From CBDCGV01 sp965216955 (GTDB taxonomy: Bacteria > Bacteroidota > Bacteroidia > Chitinophagales > JADIYW01): DNA of 64,000 nucleotides. Below are positions 18,996 through 27,996 of the stretch, one piece after another; position 1 is the first letter of the stretch; each line of letters opens with the position of its first letter. The stretch is taken from assembly GCA_965216955.1 (NCBI GenBank), contig CBDCGV010000006.1:1-64000 (forward strand). Direction: 5' to 3'. A program made the translations under genes and the position numbers. The notes beneath the pieces were generated by a model. That model worked only from the letters and a program-made list of their open reading frames with translations. It searched no databases and was not told where the DNA came from.

Positions 18996-19241
18996 TTAGA
19001 GATTCAACGTGATCTCTCCTTTCTTCTCTAATTCTTTCAAATATTGGTAGATCCCTTTTTTATCTATAGTTCTAATCGCTTTTGCAGAAACCTTTAGCTC
19101 TACCCATCTATCTAACTCAGGAATAAAAAATCTTTTCTTTTGAAGATTTGGTAAAAATCTACGTTTCGTTTTTCTATTAGAGTGCGAAACATGATTTCCC
19201 GACATGGGCCCTTTTCCTGTTAATTCACAAAACTTTGACAT
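18996..19241 (-). CDS. rpmB: 50S ribosomal protein bL28
   Basis: 81 residues with the bL28 N-terminus CELTGKGPMSGNHVSHSNRK followed by TKRRFLPNLQKKRF. First gene of the rpmB-rpmG-DUF4295 unit. A probable promoter lies upstream at 19261-19291. Confidence 0.97.
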   Translation of the reverse strand: MSKFCELTGKGPMSGNHVSHSNRKTKRRFLPNLQKKRFFIPELDRWVELKVSAKAIRTIDKKGIYQYLKELEKKGEITLNL

Positions 19242-19260
19242 TATTAAACAATTTGAGCTG

Positions 19261-19291
19261 CAAAGATCGTATTTTTATAGAGAATCTACAA
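19261..19291 (-). promoter_or_regulatory. Candidate promoter of rpmB operon
   Basis: On the minus strand, TTG (complement of 19289-19291) is followed after 20 bp by GATCTTTG (complement of 19261-19268), which matches the Bacteroidota -7 consensus TAnnTTTG at all but the first base. The distance to the rpmB start is about 20 bp. Predicted by pattern only. Confidence 0.35.
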
Positions 19292-19344
19292 TTAAATACT
19301 TGTTAATTATTAAACTAATATATCCACATATCACCTCCCCTTAC

Positions 19345-19363
19345 AAAATTGAATTTCAATTTT
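19345..19363 (-). terminator. AT-rich hairpin over the glycosyltransferase stop codon
   Basis: A perfect 8-bp inverted repeat, AAAATTGA-ATT-TCAATTTT, spans the stop codon of the glycosyltransferase gene. Reading leftward it ends in a U-rich arm, so it may be a weak terminator between this gene and rpmB. The stem has only two G-C pairs. Confidence 0.4.
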
Positions 19364-20057
19364 TAAAATAAAAGGTGTTTGGGCGATGCCTAAATCTCTT
19401 ACTTACAAAAACCATTAAATATGTTAGTGATGTTCTCACATAGCCCATTGATTTAAAACGTCTATTGGTTGTATTTATAAAGGTTCTTGCTAATGCAAAT
19501 TTTCTTTTATCAATTTTCCTCGTTAATTCTACATCTTCTCCAAGTGTAATTTGTTCATTAAATCCTCCCAATTCAAAAAACTTATCTCTCTTTATTAAAA
19601 TAATCATTCCCGCACTAAATGGCCATATAGGTGTAAAAAGATCGGAAACAATTCCATGTGATTTCCAAAAGAAAGTATCCTTATATGATCCATCTGGACA
19701 TTTTACATAGGCGGTAACACAATCTAAATTCTTTTTCTCTGCTAAACTCAAAAGTTTTTCAATAGTACTTTCCTCTCCTAGCTCTACATCTGCATCGACA
19801 AACAAGATGTATTTGCTTTTCACTTCTTTAGCACCTTCATTTCTTCCTTTGGCTGGCAATCCCCCTTTTACAATTTTAGTGTTTAAGGTTTTTCTATACT
19901 GCTCAATAATATTTAAACTATCATCCGAAGAATCAGCATCTGCAACAACCGTTTGATCTAAATATGAAATAGCTGTTTGCCTTTCTATAGACCTTAGTAA
20001 TTTGCCAATAAGGACTTCTTCATTTTTACATGGAATTACTATTGAATAACCTTGCAT
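19356..20057 (-). CDS. Family 2 glycosyltransferase
   Basis: A 233-residue GT-A fold enzyme. The N-terminal SIVIPCKNEEVLIGKLLRSI is the nucleotide-sugar-binding strand, DADSSDD follows at about residues 40-46, and the metal-binding DADVE (residues about 92-96, in KYILFVDADVELGEES) is clear. The catalytic acid may be in LGEDVELTRK. The C-terminus has a short hydrophobic stretch (TYLMVFVSKRF) but no obvious transmembrane domain. The acceptor is unknown. It stands alone between two hairpins. Confidence 0.88.
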   Translation of the reverse strand: MQGYSIVIPCKNEEVLIGKLLRSIERQTAISYLDQTVVADADSSDDSLNIIEQYRKTLNTKIVKGGLPAKGRNEGAKEVKSKYILFVDADVELGEESTIEKLLSLAEKKNLDCVTAYVKCPDGSYKDTFFWKSHGIVSDLFTPIWPFSAGMIILIKRDKFFELGGFNEQITLGEDVELTRKIDKRKFALARTFINTTNRRFKSMGYVRTSLTYLMVFVSKRFRHRPNTFYFKN

Positions 20058-20122
20058 CCTTTATACTTCATTTAGAAGGCTGAGATAATTTATACAAGCT
20101 TTTCAAATGAATAGTTCCAAAA

Positions 20123-20154
20123 AAAAAGAGGATAGAAAATTCTATCCCCTTTTT
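20123..20154 (-). terminator. Bidirectional hairpin terminator after the 115-residue lipoprotein gene
   Basis: The stem is GGATAGA (20130-20136) / TCTATCC (20141-20147) with an AAAT loop, flanked by A- and T-runs that extend the pairing after one mismatch. Read leftward, the RNA ends in a run of U. It lies 24 bp after the lipoprotein stop. Confidence 0.8.
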
Positions 20155-20177
20155 AACTGTTATAGCTTTGAGATGAT

Positions 20178-20525
20178 TTACATACCCATTGCTTCTGCTA
20201 TATCAGCACATTTGGCTTTAATCGCTGTAGTAACTTTTTCTCCAAATTCTTTAGCTTCTTCAGCACTCATGTCTTTTGTTGGATCTTCTTCTTCTCCTCC
20301 CATACAATCTTGCATCGCAGTAGCTATTGTTTGTGCTTCCTCAGCTAATGCAGGAAGATCTTCAGCAGCGGCATTTTTCATTTTTTTCATTAACTCAGCA
20401 GATGGTCCTGCACAATTGCAAAATTTTGCTGCCGCTTTTTCAGGAGATATTTTATCCCCTCCACTTTTACAACTAGTAAAAGCAAATGCTATAACAATAG
20501 CAAACATTAAATTGAATAATTTCAT
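20178..20525 (-). CDS. Small cysteine-containing lipoprotein, unknown function
   Basis: 115 residues. The signal peptide ends in a lipobox (FTSCKS, Cys at about residue 19). The mature part has three further cysteines (FCNCAGPS, MQDCMGG) and KAKCADI, so one or two disulfides are possible. The rest is acidic and helical. I do not recognise a family. I preferred this frame to a longer opposite-strand ORF because of the lipobox and the terminator placed right behind it. It lies alone downstream of the symporter gene (52 bp). Confidence 0.75.
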   Translation of the reverse strand: MKLFNLMFAIVIAFAFTSCKSGGDKISPEKAAAKFCNCAGPSAELMKKMKNAAAEDLPALAEEAQTIATAMQDCMGGEEEDPTKDMSAEEAKEFGEKVTTAIKAKCADIAEAMGM

Positions 20526-20577
20526 TAGTAAATCGTTTTATAATTTAGAATTCCCCAAAGATAAACAAAGAAATGAC

Positions 20578-21894
20578 TTAATCGTTATTGCCTAAATAGC
20601 TAACTGAACTGAGCTGATCTTCCCCTCTAGCTACTACAGATGCAATCATTGCATCTCCAGTTACATTTACAGAGGTTCTCATCATATCTAAAAGTCTATC
20701 CGTTGGAAAAATAAGGGCCATCCCTTCTACTGGAATACCTGCTTGTTGCAAAATAACAAATAGCATAATTATGCTGGCTCCAGGAACTGCAGCTGTTCCA
20801 ATAGAGGCCAATGTGCAAGTTAATACAACACCTATTTGCTGCTGTAAACTAAGATCAACGCCAAAAGCTTGAGCTATAAATAATGACGCAACTCCTAAAT
20901 AGAGACTTGTACCATCCATATTGATAGTGGCACCTAACGGTAAAACAAAACTCGAGATTTCTTCGGAAATGCCTAATTCTTGTTCACAGCGTTCCATGGT
21001 TACTGGGAGCGTCGCTGCGCTAGAACTTGTAGAGAAAGCCAATAACTGGGCTGGAGAAATGCTATATAAGAAATGCATAAATGGAATCTTCGCAAAGATT
21101 CGAATCATCATAGGATAAAATATAAAAATCATAAATCCCAACCCTGCAACAACTGTAAAAAAGAAAATACCCAATGCTTGCAATAACTCTATTAAACCAT
21201 CTGCGTAATCCACTACAACCGTCGCAATTAAGGCTCCAACACCATAGGGAGCTCCCTTCATTATAAAATCAATCATTTTTAGAATAACATCATTCAATCC
21301 ATCAAAAAATTGAATTACAGGACGTGCTTTATCAATAGGAATCGTTACCAAAGCAATGCCAAAAAATAAGGAGAAAAAGATAACTTGCAGCATTGCTCTG
21401 TTGTTAGCTGCTGCAGAAAAAATATTATCTGGGACGATATCTACCAAAAATTGCAATGGTCCGGCCTCTTCTTTAATTTTTTGCGCATTTTCAACTTTAC
21501 TAGCTGTTTTATCAGCGTATTGAAGTTGATACAAAGCTTTTGCCTCCTTAGGAACCTTGCTTCCAGGGTTTGTTATGTTTACCAAAATCAATCCAACACT
21601 TACTGCGACAATCGTTGTTAATAGATACAGTCCAATGGTTTTAGTGCCTATTCTTGTAAGGTTTTTTACATCGGACAATCCAGAAATTCCTTTTATTAAT
21701 GAAGCAATAATTAAAGGGACGGCAATTAATTTAAGGCATTTAATAAAAATAATACCGAAAGGTTTAATCCACCTTATTACTAACTCCTCATAATCTAGCC
21801 AGACACCTATAACGCCAATAAGTGCTCCCACTGCCATTCCAATGATTATTTTCCAGTGTAATGGCAATTTTGATGTTTCCTGCCTGCTCATCAA
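20578..21894 (-). CDS. Dicarboxylate/amino acid:cation symporter (DAACS family)
   Basis: A 438-residue inner-membrane carrier of the GltP/DctA family, taking up glutamate, aspartate or C4-dicarboxylates with protons or sodium. Family motifs are the serine-rich STSSSAATLPVTM (about residues 280-292) with the hairpin 1 region, and NMDGTSLYLGVASLFIAQAFG (about 315-335), in which NMDGT is diagnostic. The C-terminal PTDRLLDMMRTSVNVTGD contains the substrate-binding Asp and Arg-Thr positions. It starts 14 bp after the aroC stop, so the two are probably cotranscribed. Confidence 0.94.
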   Translation of the reverse strand: MMSRQETSKLPLHWKIIIGMAVGALIGVIGVWLDYEELVIRWIKPFGIIFIKCLKLIAVPLIIASLIKGISGLSDVKNLTRIGTKTIGLYLLTTIVAVSVGLILVNITNPGSKVPKEAKALYQLQYADKTASKVENAQKIKEEAGPLQFLVDIVPDNIFSAAANNRAMLQVIFFSLFFGIALVTIPIDKARPVIQFFDGLNDVILKMIDFIMKGAPYGVGALIATVVVDYADGLIELLQALGIFFFTVVAGLGFMIFIFYPMMIRIFAKIPFMHFLYSISPAQLLAFSTSSSAATLPVTMERCEQELGISEEISSFVLPLGATINMDGTSLYLGVASLFIAQAFGVDLSLQQQIGVVLTCTLASIGTAAVPGASIIMLFVILQQAGIPVEGMALIFPTDRLLDMMRTSVNVTGDAMIASVVARGEDQLSSVSYLGNND

Positions 21895-21908
21895 TTTAAT
21901 AAACGGAC

Positions 21909-22985
21909 TTAAGTATATTTTTTATTTCTAAGATAGTGATCAACAATTACCAATGCAGACATCGCCTCTACAATAGGCACCGCTCTTGGAAGCACACAAG
22001 GGTCGTGTCTTCCTTTACCTGTTACTGTAGCCTCATTTCCAACTCTATCTACTGATTGTTGATCTTTCATAATAGTGGCTACGGGCTTAAATGCAATATT
22101 AAAATAAACATCCATTCCATTGCTTATACCTCCTTGAATGCCTCCAGACTTATTCGTTTTTGTAACAATATTATCTCCTTCTCCAATAAAAAGATCATTA
22201 TGTTCACTACCCTTTAAGTCAGTCCCTGCAAATCCAGAGCCATATTCAAATCCTTTAACAGCATTAATGCCCATCATTGCCTTTGCTAAATCAGCATGTA
22301 ATTTATCAAAAACTGGCTCTCCTAAACCCACCGGTAACCCTTTAATCACTCCTGTCACTAATCCGCCTATAGTATCCCCTTCTTTGCGAATATCCTTTAT
22401 TAATTCAATCATTTGATCTGCCATTCCCTTGTCTGGGCAACGCACAATGTTACTCTCTATCTGGTTTAAATCAAGCTCTGTATAGTCTTTGTCTAGTGTT
22501 AAACTCCCTACTTTTGACACATAAGCAAAACATTGAATATCCAATTCTCTTAAATACAATTTTGCTATTGCTCCTGCAGCAACTCTTGCAGCTGTTTCTC
22601 TAGCTGAAGAGCGCCCACCTCCCCTATAATCTCTATTCCCATACTTTTTGTCATATACAAAATCTGCATGCGAAGGACGATATTTATCTGCAATATGACT
22701 ATAATCTTTTGATTTTTGATCTTTATTTCGAATCAAAATACTAATAGGTGTTCCCGTAGTTTTTCCTTCAAAAACACCTGATAAAATTTCAAAAGTATCT
22801 TCTTCTTTTCTTTGAGTAACAATTTTTGATTGCCCAGGTTTACGCCTATCCATTTCTTGCTGGATAAATGTTTCATCAATCACCAATCCTGAAGGACATC
22901 CATCAATTACAACACCAATAGCAGGACCATGAGATTCCCCATATGTTGTTATTCTAAAAATTTCTCCAAATGTATTTGCTGGCAT
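21909..22985 (-). CDS. aroC: Chorismate synthase
   Basis: Converts EPSP to chorismate with reduced FMN, the last shared step of aromatic amino acid synthesis. The signatures ITTYGESHGPAIGVVIDGCP (N-terminus), YRGGGRSSARETAARVAAGA (about residues 120-139) and GRHDPCVLPRAVPIVEA (C-terminal) are all present. I chose the ATG at 22985 (358 residues, MPANTFGEIFRI); an upstream in-frame extension to 23114 runs through the 9-bp repeat region and into ftcD and has no family support. The neighbouring ftcD is divergent. Confidence 0.96.
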   Translation of the reverse strand: MPANTFGEIFRITTYGESHGPAIGVVIDGCPSGLVIDETFIQQEMDRRKPGQSKIVTQRKEEDTFEILSGVFEGKTTGTPISILIRNKDQKSKDYSHIADKYRPSHADFVYDKKYGNRDYRGGGRSSARETAARVAAGAIAKLYLRELDIQCFAYVSKVGSLTLDKDYTELDLNQIESNIVRCPDKGMADQMIELIKDIRKEGDTIGGLVTGVIKGLPVGLGEPVFDKLHADLAKAMMGINAVKGFEYGSGFAGTDLKGSEHNDLFIGEGDNIVTKTNKSGGIQGGISNGMDVYFNIAFKPVATIMKDQQSVDRVGNEATVTGKGRHDPCVLPRAVPIVEAMSALVIVDHYLRNKKYT

Positions 22986-23002
22986 GATGCGAAGATAACA
23001 AG

Positions 23003-23037
23003 TAAGTTTGGTAAGTTGTATAAGTTGATTAAGTTTG
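23003..23037. repeat. Four 9-bp direct repeats TAAGTT(T/G)
   Basis: TAAGTTT, TAAGTTG, TAAGTTG and TAAGTTT begin at 23003, 23012, 23021 and 23030, so the period is exactly 9 bp. The array fills most of the gap between the aroC and ftcD starts. Two copies read TAAGTTTG, a full match to the TAnnTTTG -7 element. It may be an operator, a promoter duplicated by slippage, or chance in AT-rich DNA. Confidence 0.7.
23007..23037 (+). promoter_or_regulatory. Candidate ftcD promoter (TTTG-N19-TAAGTTTG)
   Basis: TTTG at 23007-23010 and TAAGTTTG at 23030-23037 are separated by 19 bp, matching the Bacteroidota sigma consensus spacing. The ATG of ftcD begins only 6 bp after the -7 element, so transcription would start at or very close to the start codon. 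Prediction by pattern. Confidence 0.4.
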
Positions 23038-23043
23038 ACAATT

Positions 23044-24036
23044 ATGAAACAGTTGATTGAATGTGTTCCCAATTTTTCTGAGGGAAGAAATTTATCTGTT
23101 ATTAACGCTATCAAAAATGAAATTGAAACTACAAAAGGTGTTTACCTTCTACACATAGATATTGGTTATGATGCCAATAGAACAGTAATGACTTTTGTTG
23201 GCGAACCTAAAAGTGTAGTTAAGGCTGCTTTTAAAGCTATCCAAAAAGCCGCCCAAATTATTGACATGAGCAATCATAATGGGGCTCACCCCAGAATCGG
23301 GTCTACAGATGTGTGTCCATTAATACCAATCTCTAATATAAGTCTTGAGACAACCAATCTACTAGCTCATGATTTAGCAAAAAAAGTGGGATATAATTTA
23401 AACATTCCTGTTTACATGTATGAGTATTCCGCAAGAAAACCACAAAGAAAAAACCTAGCTTATATAAGAAAGGGGGAATATGAACAGATTCCAAAGAAGA
23501 TAACTTCTCCTGAATGGACTCCTGATTACGGTCCTGCTAAATTCAATCCTAAAACAGGAAATACAGTTATTGGTGTGAGAAATTTTCTGATTGCATATAA
23601 CGTCAATTTGAATACAAAGGATGTCTCTATAGCAAAGACAATAGCAAAAAACATTCGTGAAAGTGGCTATGTAAAAAATGGCAAAAGCATACCTGGAAAA
23701 CTACAAAAGGTTAAAGCCATTGGATGGTATATGGACGCCTTTAAGTGTGCGCAAGTTAGTACCAATATAATTGATTTTAAAACCACTTCACTCCCATTGG
23801 TTTTTGAAACAATTCAAGAAGAAGCCCAAAAACATGGTATACATGTTACTGGCTCAGAATTGATTGGAATGATTCCCGAAGCATGCTGGCGGGATATGCT
23901 TCAGTTTTACAATACTACTGAAGAAAACGTAATCAAAAAACTAGGATTGGATCAGTTAAAACCTTTTGATTTAGATAAGAAAATTATTGAGCGAAGGTTA
24001 ACTCAACTTCAAGCAGCCAATGAACCTCTATCTTAA
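23044..24036 (+). CDS. ftcD: Glutamate formimidoyltransferase
   Basis: 330 residues from the ATG at 23044; a TTG nine bases upstream is less likely. The protein transfers the formimino group between formiminoglutamate and tetrahydrofolate, in histidine degradation or as a folate-linked salvage step. The N-terminus LIECVPNFSEGRNLSVINAI is diagnostic, and NHNGAHPRIGSTDVCPLIPI covers the catalytic His region (about residues 76-95). Only the formiminotransferase domains are present; there is no cyclodeaminase domain. No other hut genes are nearby. A GIY-YIG gene follows after 12 bp. Confidence 0.94.
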   Translation: MKQLIECVPNFSEGRNLSVINAIKNEIETTKGVYLLHIDIGYDANRTVMTFVGEPKSVVKAAFKAIQKAAQIIDMSNHNGAHPRIGSTDVCPLIPISNISLETTNLLAHDLAKKVGYNLNIPVYMYEYSARKPQRKNLAYIRKGEYEQIPKKITSPEWTPDYGPAKFNPKTGNTVIGVRNFLIAYNVNLNTKDVSIAKTIAKNIRESGYVKNGKSIPGKLQKVKAIGWYMDAFKCAQVSTNIIDFKTTSLPLVFETIQEEAQKHGIHVTGSELIGMIPEACWRDMLQFYNTTEENVIKKLGLDQLKPFDLDKKIIERRLTQLQAANEPLS

Positions 24037-24048
24037 GAAGAAATTTAT

Positions 24049-24402
24049 ATGCCAAAAGCAAACTATAAAGTATATGTAATAGAACTATCCAAAAGAGTAT
24101 TTACTGAAAATACCAAGTTTAGAAATGTCAACCCGCAATTTAATGGAGTGCTCGAGTGCTTATATGTTGGGATGACTAGCAAAACTCCACACGAAAGATT
24201 TAAACAGCATAAAACAGGCTATAGAAATAAAAAGGGACATAAATTATCATCGAACATTGTACAAAAATATGGCACTTACTTAAGGCCTAGTTTATACAAT
24301 CACTTAAATACAACACCTATGTCGCGAGCTGAAGCATTAAAAGCAGAGGGAAAATTAGCTTGGGATTTAAGAAGACAAGGATATGCCGTTTGGTTTAACT
24401 AA
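24049..24402 (+). CDS. GIY-YIG-like nuclease superfamily protein
   Basis: 117 residues. VYVIEL (about residues 8-13) and LYVGMTSKTPHERFKQHKTG (about 38-57) follow the GIY-YIG core, where the first Tyr, the second Tyr-x-Gly and the Arg-x-x-x-His arrangement are preserved; a Glu in KAEGKLAWDLRR near residue 103 could be the metal ligand. Small stand-alone members act in DNA or RNA cleavage, but no substrate is evident. It lies 12 bp behind ftcD and may share its transcript. Confidence 0.72.
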   Translation: MPKANYKVYVIELSKRVFTENTKFRNVNPQFNGVLECLYVGMTSKTPHERFKQHKTGYRNKKGHKLSSNIVQKYGTYLRPSLYNHLNTTPMSRAEALKAEGKLAWDLRRQGYAVWFN

Positions 24403-24556
24403 GTAGTTTGGACAATACAAAATCCAAGCCCCATTTACTTTACAAATTAGTCGAAATGAATTAACACATCTTTAGAATTTAATGCCAATGATGACTTTTA
24501 TTAACAACCATCATGGAACTATCTAGCTTAACTTTGATTCATCAAAAATAAAATGT

Positions 24557-25879
24557 ATGGCACGCTCAAATGAATTTGGTAAATGGTTAAGCTCTTCAAT
24601 AACAGTTAAAATTGGGGTTGTTGGTTTTTTAATACTCATATTACTTGTACCCACTTTTATGATAACGGATTTAATACGAGAGCGTGAGTCAAGAAGTTTT
24701 AGTGTAAAAGAGGAAATTGGATTTAAGTGGGGGAATTCTCAAACGATTATAGGACCAGTTTTAACCATCCCATATTGGGACTATTTGAAAAAGAAAGATG
24801 AAGTTTTTAAGATTAGAAAGCATGTTTACATACTTCCTGACCAGCTTAAAGTTAATGGTGAAATGACTCCTGAAATTAGATATCGGAGCATTTATAAAGT
24901 GGCGGTATACAATTCTTTATTATCCTTAGAAGGAAGTTTTGAAAACTTAGATATCGATCAGTTTAAAATACCAGATGAAAATCTACTCTGGGATGAAGCT
25001 TCTATCTCTATTGGCATTACCGATATGCGCGGCATCAAAAATGACATTAAGGTTTTATGGAAGAATCAAAATCTATCCGTTTCACCGGGAGTAACTGCAA
25101 CAGGCAAGTTATTACATTCTGGAATTAATAGCATAGTCCCAATTGAAAAAGGCAAAAGTTTTAATTTCAAGATTGAGATGGATATTAATGGTAGCAAAGC
25201 TTTGAATTTTGTTCCCGTTGGAGGTGTTACAGAAGTAAACTTATCCTCATCATGGGACAACCCCAGTTTCTCAGGTGCTTTCTTACCAGATACCAGAGAA
25301 ATTTCTGAGCAAGGTTTTAACGCATATTGGAAGGTGCTCCATTTGAATAGAAACTTTCCTCAAAAATGGATTACCGAAAATGTAAGAAGTTTTTATGACT
25401 CACAATTTGGTATAGATTTATTGATGCCTGTAGATCATTATCAAAAATCTTCTAGGTCTGCTAAATATGCGATCATGTTCATTACACTTACTTTTCTATC
25501 CTTTTTCTTTTCCGAAATTTTAAATAAATACAGAATACATCCCATTCAGTATCTCTTGGTGGGATTAGCACTCATTGTTTTTTATACGTTATTAATTTCT
25601 TTTTCTGAGCAAATTGGATTTAACCCTGCTTATATAATGTCTACGGCAGCTATTGTAATCCTTATCACCTCTTATTCATGGAGTATTTTTAAGAGATTTA
25701 AGCCAACAGCAATTGTAGGTGGTATTCTGTTATTGCTTTATAGTTTCATGTTTGTAGTTATACAGACTCAGGATTTCGCACTTCTGATTGGAAGTGTTGG
25801 TTTGTTCTTCGCATTAGCAGTAATCATGTATTTAACAAGAAATGTTAAATGGTTTGCCGAAGTGCAAGAAGAACATTAA
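24557..25879 (+). CDS. creD: Inner membrane protein CreD family
   Basis: 440 residues of the CreD family (cell envelope integrity; part of the Cre regulon in enterobacteria). One N-terminal helix (about residues 17-35) and the motif RERESRSFSVKEEIGFKWGNSQ precede a large extracytoplasmic part with TITGP-like QTIIGPVLTIPYWDY, then about five C-terminal helices (about 305-430). No creBC genes are nearby, so regulation must differ. A TAACTTTG word at 24529-24536 could be its -7 element. It ends at a bidirectional terminator. Confidence 0.88.
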   Translation: MARSNEFGKWLSSSITVKIGVVGFLILILLVPTFMITDLIRERESRSFSVKEEIGFKWGNSQTIIGPVLTIPYWDYLKKKDEVFKIRKHVYILPDQLKVNGEMTPEIRYRSIYKVAVYNSLLSLEGSFENLDIDQFKIPDENLLWDEASISIGITDMRGIKNDIKVLWKNQNLSVSPGVTATGKLLHSGINSIVPIEKGKSFNFKIEMDINGSKALNFVPVGGVTEVNLSSSWDNPSFSGAFLPDTREISEQGFNAYWKVLHLNRNFPQKWITENVRSFYDSQFGIDLLMPVDHYQKSSRSAKYAIMFITLTFLSFFFSEILNKYRIHPIQYLLVGLALIVFYTLLISFSEQIGFNPAYIMSTAAIVILITSYSWSIFKRFKPTAIVGGILLLLYSFMFVVIQTQDFALLIGSVGLFFALAVIMYLTRNVKWFAEVQEEH

Positions 25880-25892
25880 AACTTAATTTAAT

Positions 25893-25940
25893 AAAAAAGG
25901 CAAAACTCAAATATCTCCTTTTTTGAGTTTTGCCCTTTTT
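25893..25940. terminator. Bidirectional terminator between creD and alpha/beta hydrolase
   Basis: GGCAAAACTCAAA (25899-25911) pairs with TTTGAGTTTTGCC (25922-25934), a perfect 13-bp stem. A-runs precede and T-runs follow it, so it can end transcripts arriving from both convergent genes. Confidence 0.9.
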
Positions 25941-25955
25941 ACTTTTAGTCGCTAT

Positions 25956-26828
25956 TTAATCAATTCTATTAATTAAATGAAGTATTTCTTTTTTTACTAA
26001 TTCGTAGTCCGTCCAAATCATAATATGATTCATATCATCATTTGTAACAACTCTCAAATGTTGATTAGGAATCATCCTTTTTAAAAATTCAATATTCTCT
26101 ACAGGAACAATTTTATCTTTTTTCCCATGAATCATAGTTACAGGGATATTGATCTTTTCCCACATAGGAAGCATTTCTTTAAGCGCATCAACATGTGCCA
26201 GTTTCTCTTCTGATGCTACACCCAAAGCTCCAGATATTATTTGCTTAATAGGACCCATCGCTCCTAATTTAGCAATCCAAAACTTTTTCTCATTAGCAGG
26301 GTCAATTGCGGGTGCTTTTAACATTAGGGCATCCACCTTACTAGGATTTAACATGGTAACCGCCGAAGCAACCGGCCCTCCATAAGAGTGTCCTGCTAAA
26401 ATTACTTTCTCAGAATCAATTTCTTTAAGCACCTCTCCTATAGCTATTGCCTGATTTATGACTGAAGGTTCTGTTCTTCCATAATCTGAACCACCATACC
26501 CAGGACGATCAACTGCAATTATTGATGCTTCCTCTAAAAGCTCCTTATCCGTAAAATATCTTTTAAAATCTTTCAAGGAGCCAGGTGCCCCATGAATAAT
26601 AACAATTGTACGCTTTTTATTCCCCCTCACTTTTACATATCTAATGGTCTGACTTCCACTTTTTAACCTATCGATGGAGAAACTTAACCCTTCATCTAAG
26701 AGCGTCCTATTTAATTTTCTATCACTAATTGAAAATGAAAACATACTCGTTTCTTTAATGACTAATACTATAAATGCAGTAATTGCAATAGCGATGATCG
26801 TAATAAATATTCTAAAAATTCGCTTCAT
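25956..26828 (-). CDS. Alpha/beta hydrolase, membrane anchored
   Basis: 290 residues. A hydrophobic N-terminal segment (about residues 7-25) probably anchors it to the membrane. The oxyanion region VIIHGAPGSLKDF (about 75-87) and nucleophile elbow GHSYGGP (about 145-151) are typical, an Asp follows in IHGKKDKIVPVE, and the catalytic His is in DDMNHIMIW. The substrate is unknown; esterases and lactonases share this layout. It stands alone, convergent with creD and divergent from hemB. Confidence 0.88.
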   Translation of the reverse strand: MKRIFRIFITIIAIAITAFIVLVIKETSMFSFSISDRKLNRTLLDEGLSFSIDRLKSGSQTIRYVKVRGNKKRTIVIIHGAPGSLKDFKRYFTDKELLEEASIIAVDRPGYGGSDYGRTEPSVINQAIAIGEVLKEIDSEKVILAGHSYGGPVASAVTMLNPSKVDALMLKAPAIDPANEKKFWIAKLGAMGPIKQIISGALGVASEEKLAHVDALKEMLPMWEKINIPVTMIHGKKDKIVPVENIEFLKRMIPNQHLRVVTNDDMNHIMIWTDYELVKKEILHLINRID

Positions 26829-26940
26829 AACTTACAATTAAGCATTTAACTATTCTTAGTTAATTTTAATTCTAGGCTTTAAGTTCCATGCTCAAAGTAA
26901 CCAGTAAATCGTAAATTGTGACAATAATATTTTAATCAAG

Positions 26941-27924
26941 ATGATTAGACCAAGAAGAAATAGAAAATCTGAGACCATTCGAAATATGGTAGAGGAAACC
27001 ACTTTACATACAAAAAATCTTATTTATCCTCTTTTTTTGATAGATGGCACAAATGTTCAAAATCCAATTTCGTCTTTACCAGGTTTATCGCAACTAAGCA
27101 TCGATTTAATGCTTAAAGAAATTCATGAATGCATAGAGTTAGGAATAAAGACATTTATTTTATTCCCAGCAATAGAAGAACATTTAAAAGATAAAACAGC
27201 AACTTATAGCTATCAACCAGAAAACTTCTATTTAAAAGCAATCAGTACTATAAAGCAGCAATTTCCAACATGCTGTTTAATAAGTGACGTAGCTATGGAT
27301 CCTTACAGTTCTGATGGTCATGATGGATTGGTTAAAGATGGAAAGATTTTAAATGATGAAACATTAGACATTCTAGGCAAAATGGCTTTAGCTCAAGCAG
27401 CAGCAGGAATAGATATCATTGGCCCTTCTGATATGATGGATGGCAGAGTGCAGTTTTTAAGAAATATATTGGACGAAAATGGGTTTAGTGAAACCGGTAT
27501 TATGTCTTATACTGCAAAATATGCTAGCGCTTTCTATGGCCCTTTTAGAGATGCCTTAGACTCCGCACCCAAAGCTGGTGATAAAAAGACCTATCAAATG
27601 AATCCTGCCAATAAAAGAGAAGCCATTATTGAGGCTGCATTAGACAGCAGCGAAGGTGCTGACTTTTTAATGATTAAGCCAGCAATCTGTTATTTAGACA
27701 TTATTCATGTTCTAAAAGAGCAATTTGAACTTCCGATAGCGGCATATAATGTAAGTGGAGAATATGCAATGATTAAGGCAGCAGCCCAAAATGGTTGGTT
27801 GGATTATGAAAAAACTATGCATGAGATGCTTCTAAGCATTAAACGTGCTGGGGCAGATGTAATTCTAACCTATTTTGCCAAAGATTGGGCCAAGTTGAAA
27901 AAGACTTCCATTAATCTATTTTAA
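26941..27924 (+). CDS. hemB: Delta-aminolevulinic acid dehydratase (porphobilinogen synthase)
   Basis: 327 residues. Condenses two 5-aminolevulinate molecules to porphobilinogen in tetrapyrrole synthesis. Conserved stretches are RPRRNRKSETIRNMVEET near the N-terminus, the metal-site loop DVAMDPYSSDGHDGL (about residues 119-133), GPSDMMDGRV (about 160-169), and the Schiff-base Lys in FLMIKPAICYLDII. The zinc-site cysteines of the classic enzyme are replaced (Asp/Ser in the loop), so this is the magnesium or potassium type. It is unlinked here to hemA and hemCD (45-48 kb). Confidence 0.96.
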   Translation: MIRPRRNRKSETIRNMVEETTLHTKNLIYPLFLIDGTNVQNPISSLPGLSQLSIDLMLKEIHECIELGIKTFILFPAIEEHLKDKTATYSYQPENFYLKAISTIKQQFPTCCLISDVAMDPYSSDGHDGLVKDGKILNDETLDILGKMALAQAAAGIDIIGPSDMMDGRVQFLRNILDENGFSETGIMSYTAKYASAFYGPFRDALDSAPKAGDKKTYQMNPANKREAIIEAALDSSEGADFLMIKPAICYLDIIHVLKEQFELPIAAYNVSGEYAMIKAAAQNGWLDYEKTMHEMLLSIKRAGADVILTYFAKDWAKLKKTSINLF

Positions 27925-27996
27925 ATTTAGTTGCTTTAGTTCAACACATTACATATATTATTATATGTCTATATAATAATTTGAAATATTATTCTC

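Noticed and set aside
20107..20595. 162-codon plus-strand ORF opposite the 115-residue lipoprotein gene
   Set aside because: The opposite frame has a lipobox signal peptide and a well-placed terminator; this one has neither and mirrors its codon pattern.
22986..23114. N-terminal extension of aroC
   Set aside because: It runs through the 9-bp repeat array and into ftcD; the AroC N-terminus begins at 22985.
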